Counted from the stretch's first letter, positions 28,508 through 38,118 are shown. The stretch is 64,000 bases of DNA from Pseudoalteromonas sp. G4 (GCF_028875915.1 NZ_JAPEHW010000001.1:184105-248104); one strand, 5' to 3'. Translations and numbers: made by a program. The notes: a model not told the origin generated them from the sequence alone.

Positions 28508-29737
28508 ATGTCGCTAGAGCGTTTTATTCCATTTAGAAAGTCTGATGTGATCAGCATGTGTCAGTCACTTTTTATAAAAGAAGAGCAACCGTCTTTTATC
28601 GAATTTGCAGAATTATTTGCCAGTGTTATTCATTTTGAATATCACAAGCGCTTAGAAGTATTAAAAGATAATTACGCACCTTTTGACCCAAATGCTGATA
28701 CGCAATTGCTAAAAAGTATTAGCGATGATGAAAAGCTCACCTGCCAAAAAACCTTTGCACAAGAATTTGCATCAATACTGAATGCAGCAAATTATGAGAT
28801 CATTACAGATCAAGACTTGCAAGATGCATTAACGGAAGAATCACTGTTTAAAGTCAGGCTCGAAGTGGCCTTTGATGATTTTGCTGAAGTGGTATTTTAT
28901 CGTCGTGGTGCTTCAACAAAAAATGAAACACTCAGCACTTGGTGGGGACTTAGAAAACAAACCATCAGTTTTACTAATTACGATAGAGTTGCTGTTTTTA
29001 TACGTTTTAAAGATGCAGCACATTTTGCCAATAAAAAAATAAAGCCAGTTGGTTTTGAGCCAGGCGCTACCATCATCAAACTCTTTCAAAATGTGCCCAA
29101 AGCTGATTTAGAAATGCTGTTTCCAAACAGTGAAGTACGCATGAGGCCAATTGATAAAGTAATTATCGGTGCATCAGCGGCAGTAGGTGGGGCAGTTGTA
29201 TTGGTTACTAAATTAGGGGCATCAATTATTTTAGTTGCTGCGTTAATCTCATACTGGTTAGGACTACGTAATGATAATGTTGAGTTTAATCAGCAGCATT
29301 TAATCAGTTTAGGGTTAGGCTTAGGACTATTTGGTAGCTTTATTTTTAAAGAGTGGAGTAAGTTTAAAAATAGAAAAATCAAATTTATGAAAGCATTAGC
29401 AGATAACCTCTATTTTAAAAATTTAGACAATAATGCCGGGGTGTTTCACACCATAATTGATGCAGCTGAAGAAGAGGATTGTAAAGAGGCAATAATCGCT
29501 TACAGTGTGCTGTTAAATTCTAAAGCACAGCTAACGAGTGAAGCGCTTGATAGCGAAATTGAAAATTGGTTTGAACAAACATATCACTGCCCATTAGACT
29601 TTGAAATTGCCGATGCAATTGCAAAGCTTGAAAGGTTAGACTTGATAGAACGTGACGGTGACTACATCTCTGCGCGAACACTCGATGATGCTAAAGCGCG
29701 ACTCGACGCTCGCTGGGACAATTTTTACCAGTATTAA
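28508..29737 (+). CDS. DUF3754 / TMEM143-like membrane protein
   Basis: A 409-residue protein. The soluble N-terminal part (about 1-215) ends in a motif typical of the TMEM143/DUF3754 group: RFKD followed later by IKLFQNVPKADLEMLFP. Two to three membrane helices then follow (about 218-275), and a C-terminal soluble part (about 280-409) resembles a winged-helix fold near WFEQTYHCPLDFEIADAIAKL. Mitochondrial TMEM143 is the named relative, and the role is unknown in bacteria. It precedes a TerB-like gene on the same strand but with a 167-base gap. Confidence 0.75.
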   Translation: MSLERFIPFRKSDVISMCQSLFIKEEQPSFIEFAELFASVIHFEYHKRLEVLKDNYAPFDPNADTQLLKSISDDEKLTCQKTFAQEFASILNAANYEIITDQDLQDALTEESLFKVRLEVAFDDFAEVVFYRRGASTKNETLSTWWGLRKQTISFTNYDRVAVFIRFKDAAHFANKKIKPVGFEPGATIIKLFQNVPKADLEMLFPNSEVRMRPIDKVIIGASAAVGGAVVLVTKLGASIILVAALISYWLGLRNDNVEFNQQHLISLGLGLGLFGSFIFKEWSKFKNRKIKFMKALADNLYFKNLDNNAGVFHTIIDAAEEEDCKEAIIAYSVLLNSKAQLTSEALDSEIENWFEQTYHCPLDFEIADAIAKLERLDLIERDGDYISARTLDDAKARLDARWDNFYQY

Positions 29738-29904
29738 TACTGGTTTTGGTGGTATTTGGGGTTTTGATTTTGTGGTGAGAGATACATTTTAATCTAAAAC
29801 ATCTAGGCAAATAAAAACGCTGAATCGATATTGCATTTAGTAACAAATTTTTATTACCCAAGGGTCGGGCTAACTGCTAACGTTAAATTTTTGGGAGTAT
29901 TATT

Positions 29905-30366
29905 TTGATCGCACATTTAAAATCATTGTTATCTTCATTCAATCAACAATATAACACTAAATCAGCTATCGATTTTGAAACAGGACTTGCTGCACTCTTA
30001 GTTGAAGTAATGCGTGCCGATGGCAAAGTGGTATCAGAGGAAGTTGAAAATATTCACACTACACTGACCACGTATTGTAATTTACCCAATGAGGCAGCAA
30101 CACATTTATTAGATAAAGCGAAAGGCATCGTTGAAAAGGCCATCGATTTGTATTCGTTTGTTAACGTAGTGAATGAACACACCAGCGATATTGAACGTAT
30201 TGAGATTATAGAGTTACTTTGGCAGGTTGCCTTTTCGGATGGCTCTGTGGACGGGCATGAAGATCATCTGATACGAAAAATAGCAGGTTTGATGTATGTT
30301 ACTCATGCGGATTTTATTCAGGCAAAAATTCATGTGCAAGAAAGCCGCCAAAAAGCGAGTGAGTAA
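29905..30366 (+). CDS. TerB-like tellurite resistance family protein
   Basis: A 153-residue soluble, all-helical, acidic protein. The start is a TTG at 29905 with GGGAG 9 bases upstream, and no better start is near. Paired TerB motifs are visible: LAALLVEVMRADGKVVSEEV and LLWQVAFSDGSVDGHEDHLI, each with the DG-x-acidic loop thought to bind metal. There is no ter operon nearby, so this is a stand-alone TerB-fold protein rather than evidence of tellurite resistance. Confidence 0.85.
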   Translation: MIAHLKSLLSSFNQQYNTKSAIDFETGLAALLVEVMRADGKVVSEEVENIHTTLTTYCNLPNEAATHLLDKAKGIVEKAIDLYSFVNVVNEHTSDIERIEIIELLWQVAFSDGSVDGHEDHLIRKIAGLMYVTHADFIQAKIHVQESRQKASE

Positions 30367-31240
30367 TTTACGCTGGCATTTAGTGCTTATTCTGTCAGCT
30401 GTTTCATTCTGTGCATCTTCATTTGCAACCATTACACCTAATAATTTGGGCACTTCAAAAACCATAAAGTACCAACATTTAGATGCGCTTTCGTTATCAC
30501 ATCAACAAAAAATTAAAGAGTGGATTTCATTTGGTATAACAGCGAATGAGTTGGTATTAGGCGAACCTTGTCAAAGCAACTATCAGTTTGACTTAAAACC
30601 ACGTTATTTTTCAACAGAACCAGTACCTTGGGCAAGAATAGTACGAGGGACACCAGACACAGTTGAACTTCATTTTAATCGTTATGCCTCACTTGTTAGT
30701 TTAAAAAACGATTGGACGCTATATCACGAGTTATCCCATCTTTATCATCCTCTTTTCGATTACAGTGTTTTTTGGTTAGGTGAGGGACTGGCAACCTATT
30801 TACAAAATATTGTGATGTTTAAAAATAACTTAATTAATCGCGATGAGTTTTATACTCGGATCAAAGCGGGGCTTTCAAGAGGTAAAGTTAATACTAAAAT
30901 AAATAGCGGACGGCTAAGCGATATCAGTGAAAATATGTGGCAGTTAAAGGCGCATCAACGTGTGTATTGGTCTGGTGTTGCATTTTTTATAGAAGCTGAG
31001 AATGCTTTAAAAGCGCATAATAAGCCAAGTTTAGTTGCTTTGATAAAACAATATCAACATTGCTGCGCTATTAATGCGAATACCAGTAACGCCGGTGACT
31101 TTTTACGTGAACTCGATAAGTTATCGCGGTCAGCAATTTTTTCCAGCCTTTATCGGCGTTATCGGGACCGAGAAGACTTCCCAGTAATTACTGATCCACA
31201 AATTAAAAGCTTAATAGCACCTTCAACATTAAAATTCTGA
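30359..31240 (+). CDS. exported gluzincin-like metallopeptidase
   Basis: A 293-residue protein from a GTG at 30359, which overlaps the TerB stop by 8 bases. Upstream in-frame ATGs at 30296 and 30332 would lie inside the TerB gene. The GTG gives a proper signal peptide (HLVLILSAVSFCASSFA). The zinc motif is YHELSHLYHP (His123, Glu124, His127), followed 15 residues later by Glu142 in WLGEGLATYL, a HExxH-plus-glutamate arrangement as in M1/M61-type enzymes. The substrate is unknown. The tight overlap suggests co-expression with the TerB-like protein. Confidence 0.7.
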   Translation: MSNLRWHLVLILSAVSFCASSFATITPNNLGTSKTIKYQHLDALSLSHQQKIKEWISFGITANELVLGEPCQSNYQFDLKPRYFSTEPVPWARIVRGTPDTVELHFNRYASLVSLKNDWTLYHELSHLYHPLFDYSVFWLGEGLATYLQNIVMFKNNLINRDEFYTRIKAGLSRGKVNTKINSGRLSDISENMWQLKAHQRVYWSGVAFFIEAENALKAHNKPSLVALIKQYQHCCAINANTSNAGDFLRELDKLSRSAIFSSLYRRYRDREDFPVITDPQIKSLIAPSTLKF

Positions 31241-31320
31241 CACGAAGCGCATGTTTAAATTCATATTTGGTTAATTTTTCAACTGCTATTATTTATTCCT
31301 AATTAATAAGGAGAGCGCAA

Positions 31321-31620
31321 ATGAATATGTTGTTAAGTCAAGAGGAGCTATCGATGTTACTTAGCGATGTTCAGGAAAAGGATTTAGTATTCGAAGCACA
31401 AAACAGTGAGGCTTCTGAAGGTGCAAATGATGTGTTTGAGAATATTGTTACGCATTATCAAACACTGCAAATAGAAGCGCGTAACACCATGTTAAGTAAT
31501 ACAGAAAAAGGCGATATCGCTGCTGTTAATCAACAACTTAATCGCCTGACACTATTAAACCGAAAAATGTTAAATGAGCTTAAACAAACCCTTTATTTTG
31601 CGGGTACTTCGGTTGCCTGA
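31321..31620 (+). CDS. small helical protein with a FliM-like N-terminus
   Basis: A 99-residue soluble protein with a strong AAGGAG ribosome-binding site. Residues 1-16 (MNMLLSQEELSMLLSD) resemble the N-terminal CheY-phosphate-binding segment of FliM (LSQAEIDALL in E. coli). An acidic linker follows, then a helical segment (about 38-92, ENIVTHYQTLQIEARNT and NQQLNRLTLLNRKMLNELK) likely to be a coiled coil. There is no FliM core domain. Its last 28 bases overlap the 3' end of the convergent phoD gene. The function is unknown. A link to chemotaxis signalling is speculative. Confidence 0.65.
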   Translation: MNMLLSQEELSMLLSDVQEKDLVFEAQNSEASEGANDVFENIVTHYQTLQIEARNTMLSNTEKGDIAAVNQQLNRLTLLNRKMLNELKQTLYFAGTSVA

Positions 31621-33305
31621 GTAGTCATTTGATATTCACTTTGATGAACACTCGATAACAAGTGCCATTCACTGTGCGCTCTTTCAGGGGTAAACGTTAC
31701 AGTCATAAAACCACGCTGATGGATATTGGCATACTCAAGGTCGTCAACAAGCAGTTTAAGTGCTTCAGCAAATTGCAGCGCCATTTGTTCTGGCAGTTGT
31801 AAGTAATATTCTAAACCAGGCGAACTTACCGAGCTTGTTGCAAATTCATAACCACACAGATTACCTTTACCATCTTTAAGTGGACCGCCCCATGCATTGT
31901 GGGTATCACCTGCAAGTGTAATCAGGTTTTTACCTAAGCTATGTGCTGTTTGTAGGATCATTTCGCGCTCTACAGGGTAGCCATCCCAGGCATCTAAATT
32001 GTAAGGTGCAACAGTCATAACACGTGCTTTTTCAAGCTCAGTTAACGTAGGATCACCTGCAAGTAATCGCCCTTTAATTTGTGCAAGTTCTGTTAGTGTT
32101 TGCGCGGTTTGCGTGCTTGGATTAGCAAGTTCAGCCAGTAATTCAGCTGGAATATGCATACGATTCATAAGTACCTGCTGGCCAAGCACTTGCCATTTTG
32201 CATCTGAATTTATCATGCCATCTTGTAGCCAAATTAGCTGATCAGTGCCAATTAATTTTTGTGTTGGCTCAATTAAATCAAGAATAAATCGGTTGCTGTC
32301 AATTTGGCCTGTTACAGGATCAATATAATTTGCATAATCTAGCGGTTTTGCACGACTTTCATGACGTGTATCAAGCATATAAAGAGATACCAGATCACCA
32401 AATTCAAATTGACGGTATAAACTTTCGGTTTGACCTTTTACATATGGGCGGATGGGCATCCACTCAAAATAAGCCTGTAGGGCAGCCAGTTTTCGCGCAG
32501 TGAAGTCACCTTCGCCTTCATTATGGTTCTCTGCACCGTTTTTAAAGGCATCGTTGGCAACTTCATGGTCGTCCCATACAGCTATAAATGGGCTGTTTGC
32601 ATGTAATTGTTGTAAAGCAGGGTCGCTGCGATAAAGTGCATAACGCTTACGGTAATCATCAAGGGTAATGATTTCTTCTGCATTGTCTGAAGCAAGCTCA
32701 CGGCCTAGCGCTACAGCGTTTTCAGTTGCGTAGCCATCTGCACCGTATTCATAAATGTAATCACCAAGGTGTAATACTGCATCAATATCAGTAAGTTTTG
32801 CTGCTTCTGCGTACGCATGAAAATATCCTGCAGGGAAGTTTGCACATGACATAACGGCAAACTTAACACTGTTGATTGCACCCTGTGGTAGCGTTTTAAA
32901 TTGCCCAACCGGTGATGTTTCATTTTCAGTCACAAAGCGGTAGTAATATTTGCTGCCAGCATTTAAGCCAGTAAAGTCGATTTTAACTGTGTAGTCATTT
33001 GAAGCTAAAGCCACAACCGTTTGTTGTACAAGGTTTACTTCAAAGTTTTCATCATCTGCAATTTGCAGTGTTAAATTAACACCTTGTGGCGCACCAGCAG
33101 GTGTAGCACGTGTCCATAAAATAATTGCATCACTTAATGGGTCGCCACTGGCAACACCGTGATTAAAGCTGACTGAAAATTCATTCTCAGCAAGCTTATT
33201 ATCATTATCGCTATTACAGCCTGTAAGAGACATTGCGATGGTGGCGGCACCCAGTCCGTAAATAGATGCTTTTAAGAAATTTCTGCGTGAAAAGTGGTGA
33301 TTCAT
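31593..33305 (-). CDS. phoD: alkaline phosphatase D family protein, Tat-exported lipoprotein
   Basis: A 570-residue enzyme from the ATG at 33305, which has AAAGG upstream. A longer in-frame start at 33353 would precede the signal. The signal holds a twin-arginine motif SRRNFLK and ends in a lipobox-like LTGC near residue 33, so it may be both Tat-exported and lipidated. The N-terminal PhoD domain has HGVASGDPLSDAIILWTR. The metal-binding core includes VMSCANFP, VLHLGDYIYEYG and AVWDDHEVANDAF. PhoD enzymes are calcium/iron phosphodiesterases releasing phosphate from extracellular esters. No Pho box was identified by eye. The 3' end overlaps the FliM-like gene. Confidence 0.93.
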   Translation of the reverse strand: MNHHFSRRNFLKASIYGLGAATIAMSLTGCNSDNDNKLAENEFSVSFNHGVASGDPLSDAIILWTRATPAGAPQGVNLTLQIADDENFEVNLVQQTVVALASNDYTVKIDFTGLNAGSKYYYRFVTENETSPVGQFKTLPQGAINSVKFAVMSCANFPAGYFHAYAEAAKLTDIDAVLHLGDYIYEYGADGYATENAVALGRELASDNAEEIITLDDYRKRYALYRSDPALQQLHANSPFIAVWDDHEVANDAFKNGAENHNEGEGDFTARKLAALQAYFEWMPIRPYVKGQTESLYRQFEFGDLVSLYMLDTRHESRAKPLDYANYIDPVTGQIDSNRFILDLIEPTQKLIGTDQLIWLQDGMINSDAKWQVLGQQVLMNRMHIPAELLAELANPSTQTAQTLTELAQIKGRLLAGDPTLTELEKARVMTVAPYNLDAWDGYPVEREMILQTAHSLGKNLITLAGDTHNAWGGPLKDGKGNLCGYEFATSSVSSPGLEYYLQLPEQMALQFAEALKLLVDDLEYANIHQRGFMTVTFTPERAHSEWHLLSSVHQSEYQMTTQATEVPAK

Positions 33306-33498
33306 AGTGTGACCTTTTGTTTTTCTTATTATCATAGCTACCTTATATGACAATATTAGGTCTGGTCAAACCTCTGTCCACATCAATGTGAATGGATGTA
33401 ACAAGTTAATCTAAAACACATTTGAAGTTTTAGGGTGATAATTAATTAGAGACTAAATAGGATGTTATTATCAACGCCTAGTATTATGTTCATAGCAT

Positions 33499-33529
33499 AA
33501 AAACGCATGCTGGATTTAAACAGCATGCG
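33499..33529 (-). terminator. rho-independent terminator of the nitroreductase gene
   Basis: A perfect 9-bp stem (CGCATGCTG at 33504-33512 with its reverse complement at 33521-33529) and 8-base loop. Read on the minus strand it is followed by TTTTTATG, 11 bases after the stop codon. Confidence 0.82.
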
Positions 33530-33539
33530 CTGCTTGTAC

Positions 33540-34166
33540 CTATAAAACGGTAATTACGTTGTCTTTTGCTAATCGTGATTTTGGCAGTGACGCGTTGTAG
33601 TCTTCACTTGGCTCATGATAGCCAATTGCTAATGCAACTTCACAAACATAACCATTTAGCTCTTCTGCAAATAATTCGCTTATCATGTCTTTATCTACCC
33701 CTTCCATTGGTGTTGAGTCTATGCCTAAACGTGCAACAGTATGCATGGCATTACCAAGGGCAATGTATGTTTGTGCTTTCGTCCACTGTGCGTTATTGCC
33801 TGCCTCATCAGTATTCAAATCTACAAAAGCAAATGCACCAAACGCTTTTTTGATGTCAGTATCAATAACTTTCTCATAGTCACTACGTGCATACTTTGGG
33901 TTATAAGCAAATAAAAGTGTGTGCGATGCAGCTTTAATATGTGGCTGATTAAATTGAAACTTATTAACAAACGTGTTGTGCATACGTTCTTTTGCCTCAT
34001 CCGACGCAATCACAATGATCTTCCAAGGCTGTGAATTAATGGATGATGGGGAAAGACGTATTGCTTCTAAAATGATTTCTAGATAACTTTGTGAAATTTT
34101 TTTACTCGCATCATAACGTTTACTTGTATAGCGGCGGTTTAAATCGGTAATTATTGGGTGTGTCAT
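33540..34166 (-). CDS. nfsB: oxygen-insensitive NAD(P)H nitroreductase / FMN reductase (NfsB, FRase I type)
   Basis: A 208-residue flavoprotein. The N-terminus (MTHPIITDLNRRYTSKRYD) and AIRLSPSSINSQPWKIIVI closely follow Vibrio flavin reductase I and E. coli NfsB. FNQPHIKAASHTLLFA, SEDYNASLPKSR and the FMN-contact residues are kept. It catalyses two-electron reduction of nitroaromatics, quinones or FMN. It is divergent from a LysR-type regulator gene, which probably controls it. Confidence 0.93.
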   Translation of the reverse strand: MTHPIITDLNRRYTSKRYDASKKISQSYLEIILEAIRLSPSSINSQPWKIIVIASDEAKERMHNTFVNKFQFNQPHIKAASHTLLFAYNPKYARSDYEKVIDTDIKKAFGAFAFVDLNTDEAGNNAQWTKAQTYIALGNAMHTVARLGIDSTPMEGVDKDMISELFAEELNGYVCEVALAIGYHEPSEDYNASLPKSRLAKDNVITVL

Positions 34167-34277
34167 TAAAATCTCCTAACAACAAGCTGTTGTAAAACAT
34201 AGGATGTAGTTTAAAGCTTGATTAGCTAATTAAAAACAAGGTAATGTTTGAAATATTATCAAAAAATATTAGTTAAT

Positions 34278-35198
34278 ATGTTGGTAGAAGATTTAAAGCT
34301 GGTCGTTAAAATCTCTGAAATGAAGAGTATATCTAAGGCTGCTTCATCTTTAGATTTGCAATCAGCAACAGCGAGCGCTGCGCTTAAACGTGTAGAGGCA
34401 GAGCTCGGAGCAGAATTGTTTATTCGCACAACACGCAGTATCCGATTGTCAAAAGAAGGAGAGCGCTTTTTACCGCAATGTGAAGAAGCGTTATCTTTAC
34501 TCTCACTAGCTAAGCAAAATATAAAAAGCGATAACAAAGATATTGAAGGGGAGCTGCGCATTGCGCTTTCATCAGATCTTGGTCGTAATGTGGTTATGCC
34601 GTGGTTAGATGATTTATTAGATAGGTATCCTAAGCTGAGCGTAAGAAGCCATGTAAGTGATAGCAACATTGACTTTTATCGTGACTCAGTTGATTTAGCA
34701 CTACGATATGGCAAGCCAAATGACACCAACATGTTCGGCTTTAAAATATGTGATGTACCAAGAATATTATGCGCCTCACCAAATTATTTAAAACAGCATA
34801 AGGCACCGAAACACCCTAATGACTTGCAATATCACCAAGGTTTATTTTATCAGTTACAAGAAAGAATAAACGATACATGGGAGTTTTTAGAAAACGGCAA
34901 AACAATCAAAGTGAAAATGAAAGGAAGGCGAGCCGCCAATGATGGTGATTTGGTCAGACGTTGGTGTGTAAAAAGTAAGGGAATTGCAGTTAAATCATTA
35001 ATTGATATTGCCGAAGATTTATTAGCCCAAAGGCTTGTACCGTTAATGACAAATTATCCTCACAAAAGTACCGAACTTTGGTTAATGTGTCCTAGTCGTC
35101 AGTCCATAACGCCTGCTGTGCGATTAGTACGGGATGAATGTCGAAAACGCACCAAAGCATTAATGGAAGAATTAACCAAGAAAGGCATCTTATGTTGA
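34278..35198 (+). CDS. LysR family transcriptional regulator
   Basis: A 306-residue regulator from the ATG at 34278. A TTG ten codons upstream is possible, but the ATG gives the normal LysR start (MLVEDLKLVVKISEM). The helix-turn-helix (about 18-37) reads ISKAASSLDLQSATASAALK, and FIRTTRSIRLSKEGERF is the wing. The effector domain (about 90-295) belongs to the group with RYGKPND and NDGDLVRRWCVKSKGIA, similar to DmlR/YafC-type LysR proteins. It is divergent from the nitroreductase gene with a 111-base gap. Confidence 0.92.
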   Translation: MLVEDLKLVVKISEMKSISKAASSLDLQSATASAALKRVEAELGAELFIRTTRSIRLSKEGERFLPQCEEALSLLSLAKQNIKSDNKDIEGELRIALSSDLGRNVVMPWLDDLLDRYPKLSVRSHVSDSNIDFYRDSVDLALRYGKPNDTNMFGFKICDVPRILCASPNYLKQHKAPKHPNDLQYHQGLFYQLQERINDTWEFLENGKTIKVKMKGRRAANDGDLVRRWCVKSKGIAVKSLIDIAEDLLAQRLVPLMTNYPHKSTELWLMCPSRQSITPAVRLVRDECRKRTKALMEELTKKGILC

Positions 35199-35305
35199 GA
35201 TTTTTGTAATTTATTAGATGTATACAAACGTTAACATTAACTCAATAGTTCAGAACAATTTAAGCTATAATGTGTTAGATATTTGTTTTTAAAGCCACTT
35301 CAATT

Positions 35306-36670
35306 ATGCATTCAAAGTTTGAAAGGCAATTGTTTAAATTGAGTCTGTCAAAATCCGTTGATGGTGGCAATTTGCATGCTGCCTCACAAGAGATTTTATC
35401 GGCAGCGACCACAGCGTTAGATATTACCCGTGCAAGTATTTGGCTGTTACGCGATGATCATATTTTTTGTGAATTTCTATTAGAACAAGGTACGGCGTTT
35501 CCCTCGCTTGGTATAGAACTAAGTAGACATGATTTCCCCAGTTATTTTGCTGCAATTGACTCAGAGCAAGCTATTATTGCAGACGATGCTACACTGCATC
35601 CTGCAACCTTTGAATTCACAGAGAATTATTTAAAGCCACTCAATATTAAATCGATGTTAGATTTACCAATAAGACACCTTGGCAAAATGATAGGGGTGAT
35701 CTGTTGTGAACATCAAGGTGAAGAAATAAAACAGTGGTCAGATGAAGAGGTGACCTTTGTTCTAACACTTGCAGAAATTTATGGCAGGGCATATAACGCA
35801 AAATCACGATGTGATTATGAAAGTGAGTTGAAAACACTCAATCTCAATTTAGAAAAAGTGGTTGAGGAGAGAACTTTTGAGCTGGAGCAATCTCTAGAAG
35901 CATTAAAAGCATCCCAAGAGTCACTTATTGAAAGTGAAAAGTTTGCAGCTTTTGGCGAACTAATAAAAGGTATTTCGCACGAATTAAATACCCCATTTGG
36001 TATTGTTATTACCTCAATTTCTCATGCCTTAGAAGAAGTTAAAAGTGGTGCAATTGCTCTTGAGTCAGGCAGGCTAACCAAGACACATTTAGAATCATTT
36101 TTTGAAGAGCAGCAAAAAACCCTCAATTTAGCCGAAAACAACATTAAAAAAGCATCTCGCTTAGTTGAAAGTTTTAAGCAGGTCTCTATGGTTTCGTTAA
36201 ACGATACCCCAGAGCCCTTCAATATCACGTTGTTTTGCAAACAGGTAACTGACACTGTTTTACCAATGGCAAATAAACATGGTGTACAACTTGTTTTAAA
36301 TTTCGAAGAAGAACTGGAAGTTACTTCTCAGCAAGGACTTTTAGCGCAAGTGTTAATTCAATTAGTACAAAATGCACTGACTCACGCATTTAAAGATGAT
36401 CACCTTGATAAAGTTATTACCATTGGCATTACTAACAAGCAAAATACTGTTGAACTTATATTCGAAGATAACGGCAAGGGAATCGACAATAGCTTACATA
36501 AAAAGGTATTTGACCCGTTTTTTACAACCACGCGCAACGATGGCTCTACAGGATTAGGTTTGTCGCTTGTTTCTAATATTGTGCATCATAAACTTGGCGG
36601 GCGAATTGTTTTAACAGACCCACAAGAGAGGGGATGTAAATTTATTATTTCGCTACCTAATCTAAAATAA
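35306..36670 (+). CDS. GAF-domain sensor histidine kinase
   Basis: A 454-residue cytoplasmic kinase with no membrane segments. A GAF domain (about 20-165, with ASIWLLRDDHIFCEFLLE and LDLPIRHLGKMIGVICCEH) is joined by a coiled coil (about 172-208) to a HisKA-like region with KGISHELNTPFG (His225). The HATPase domain follows, with N box QLVQNALTHAF, G1 FEDNGKGID, and G2 STGLGLSLV. No response regulator is adjacent, so it is an orphan kinase. It may sense a small molecule or redox state through GAF. Confidence 0.93.
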   Translation: MHSKFERQLFKLSLSKSVDGGNLHAASQEILSAATTALDITRASIWLLRDDHIFCEFLLEQGTAFPSLGIELSRHDFPSYFAAIDSEQAIIADDATLHPATFEFTENYLKPLNIKSMLDLPIRHLGKMIGVICCEHQGEEIKQWSDEEVTFVLTLAEIYGRAYNAKSRCDYESELKTLNLNLEKVVEERTFELEQSLEALKASQESLIESEKFAAFGELIKGISHELNTPFGIVITSISHALEEVKSGAIALESGRLTKTHLESFFEEQQKTLNLAENNIKKASRLVESFKQVSMVSLNDTPEPFNITLFCKQVTDTVLPMANKHGVQLVLNFEEELEVTSQQGLLAQVLIQLVQNALTHAFKDDHLDKVITIGITNKQNTVELIFEDNGKGIDNSLHKKVFDPFFTTTRNDGSTGLGLSLVSNIVHHKLGGRIVLTDPQERGCKFIISLPNLK

Positions 36671-36700
36671 AAAGACTTAGCTTCAAAATTCACTAAGTCT
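36668..36700 (-). terminator. rho-independent terminator of the ridA-like gene
   Basis: An eight-bp stem (AGACTTAG at 36673-36680 with CTAAGTCT at 36693-36700) has a 12-base loop. On the minus strand it is followed by TTTTATTTTAG. It lies 12 bases after the RidA stop and partly overlaps the kinase stop on the other strand. Confidence 0.65.
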
Positions 36701-36712
36701 AAGTGTTAAAAA

Positions 36713-37066
36713 TTAGTCTATTTGTGCAGCTATTACTGATACTTCAACAAGTAATTCAGGGCGCGCCATTGCAGCTTCAACACAAGCACGAGCTGGTGCA
36801 TACCCTTCAGGTACCCATGCATCCCACACTTCATTCATTTCTTTGAAATATTGCATGTCTTTAATGTAAACCGTTGCACTTAACATGTGTTTGCGACTGC
36901 TACCTGATTCGATAAGTAATGCATCGACTTTATCTAGCATTGTTTGCGTTTGCTCTTTGATATCTTTGGTTGCATCAGCACACACTTGGCCGCACAAATA
37001 AACAGTTTTGTTATGTACCACAATGCGACTCATTCGTTCATTGGTATGGGTACGTTGAATGCTCAT
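36713..37066 (-). CDS. RidA family enamine/imine deaminase-like protein
   Basis: A 117-residue YjgF/YER057c/UK114-fold protein that would form trimers. [13 protein letters not shown] and the [10 protein letters not shown] segment are typical. The arginine there corresponds to the catalytic Arg105 of E. coli RidA, which removes reactive enamines made by PLP enzymes. The C-terminal EVSVIAAQ replaces the EIEAIA of canonical RidA, so this is one of the related Rid subfamilies. A good AGGA ribosome-binding site is present. Confidence 0.9.
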   Translation of the reverse strand: MSIQRTHTNERMSRIVVHNKTVYLCGQVCADATKDIKEQTQTMLDKVDALLIESGSSRKHMLSATVYIKDMQYFKEMNEVWDAWVPEGYAPARACVEAAMARPELLVEVSVIAAQID

Positions 37067-37218
37067 ATTATTTTCCTAAACTTGAGTTTTGTATGGCCGA
37101 AACTCTATCAAAACCCGCTATAAAATAATATGTAAATCAGTAGCAATGTTATAAAACATGGGTGTAGCTTATAACGGTTTGATGTATATTAGTGGCTTGA
37201 AAAAATAAGGCTATATTA

Positions 37219-38118
37219 ATGAAATTAAAATTTATCTTTCTTCTTATCTTAAGCATTTTTAGTGTTACGGTGTTAGCCAATGATGCAAAACCGATGAATG
37301 AGCAACAACAAGAAAAAGCACTTAAAGAATTAAACGAACCGCTTTACCGCCCACTGTTGGAGCGATATGTGTTGGACGAGTTGAAATCGTTGCGTCAAGA
37401 TCAACAAAAACTTCGTGAAGACACCACAAAACAAATTACACACACTGAATTAAGCGCAGCTGATAGAGCACTTGATTACACTAATGACACAATAAACAAC
37501 GTGATGTTTATTATTACCGCCACAGCAACAATATTAATTCTCGTAGGTTGGAATTCATTACGTGATGTAAAAAATAAAGTTGAAAGTATTGTAAATGAAC
37601 GCGTAAAAAGTATTACCGAAGAATATGAAACGCGTTTAGGTGTGCTTGAAAACCAATTAAAAGAACGTTCTGAAGAAATTCTCAATAACCAGCGGAAAAT
37701 TACCATTACCAATGAAGTTCATTCACTTTGGATGCGTGCGAATTTAGAAAGTGATGTAAATTCTAAAATTGAAATTTATGACGAAATTTTAAAACGTAAA
37801 CCAGATGATGTAGAGGCGATCACATACAAAGCAGATGCATTATTAGAGCAAGGTAAAACGAATAAAGCGGTTGCACTTTGCAATCAAGCAATTGATGAAG
37901 ATGCTGATTACGGTTATGCCTATTGGCAACGTGCCTGTGCTTATGCACAAGAAAACCGCTTGTCTGAATCGATGGACGATTTACAAATGGCGCTGAAGCT
38001 TTCACCAAATCTTAAAAATGAATTGGCAAATGAGCTCGCATTTGAAAACTTACAGGTACTACCTGCATTCTTAAAACTACTTGAAGATGCAGGTATTAAA
38101 TTGAGTGAGCAAGCCTAA
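37219..38118 (+). CDS. membrane-anchored TPR protein
   Basis: A 299-residue protein. A signal peptide (about 1-20) is followed by a charged helical stretch (about 25-80) and one transmembrane helix (about 92-110, NVMFIITATATILILVGW). A long coiled coil (about 112-160) and at least two tetratricopeptide repeats (about 190-265, AITYKADALLEQGKTNKAVAL then GYAYWQRACAYAQENR) follow. The TPR part would be cytoplasmic or periplasmic depending on topology. The role is unknown. The stop codon is directly adjacent to that of the convergent MAPEG gene. Confidence 0.75.
   Translation: MKLKFIFLLILSIFSVTVLANDAKPMNEQQQEKALKELNEPLYRPLLERYVLDELKSLRQDQQKLREDTTKQITHTELSAADRALDYTNDTINNVMFIITATATILILVGWNSLRDVKNKVESIVNERVKSITEEYETRLGVLENQLKERSEEILNNQRKITITNEVHSLWMRANLESDVNSKIEIYDEILKRKPDDVEAITYKADALLEQGKTNKAVALCNQAIDEDADYGYAYWQRACAYAQENRLSESMDDLQMALKLSPNLKNELANELAFENLQVLPAFLKLLEDAGIKLSEQA

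Noticed and set aside
29905..30366. Tellurite resistance function for the TerB-like protein
   Set aside because: No other ter genes are nearby, and stand-alone TerB-fold proteins are common without that role.
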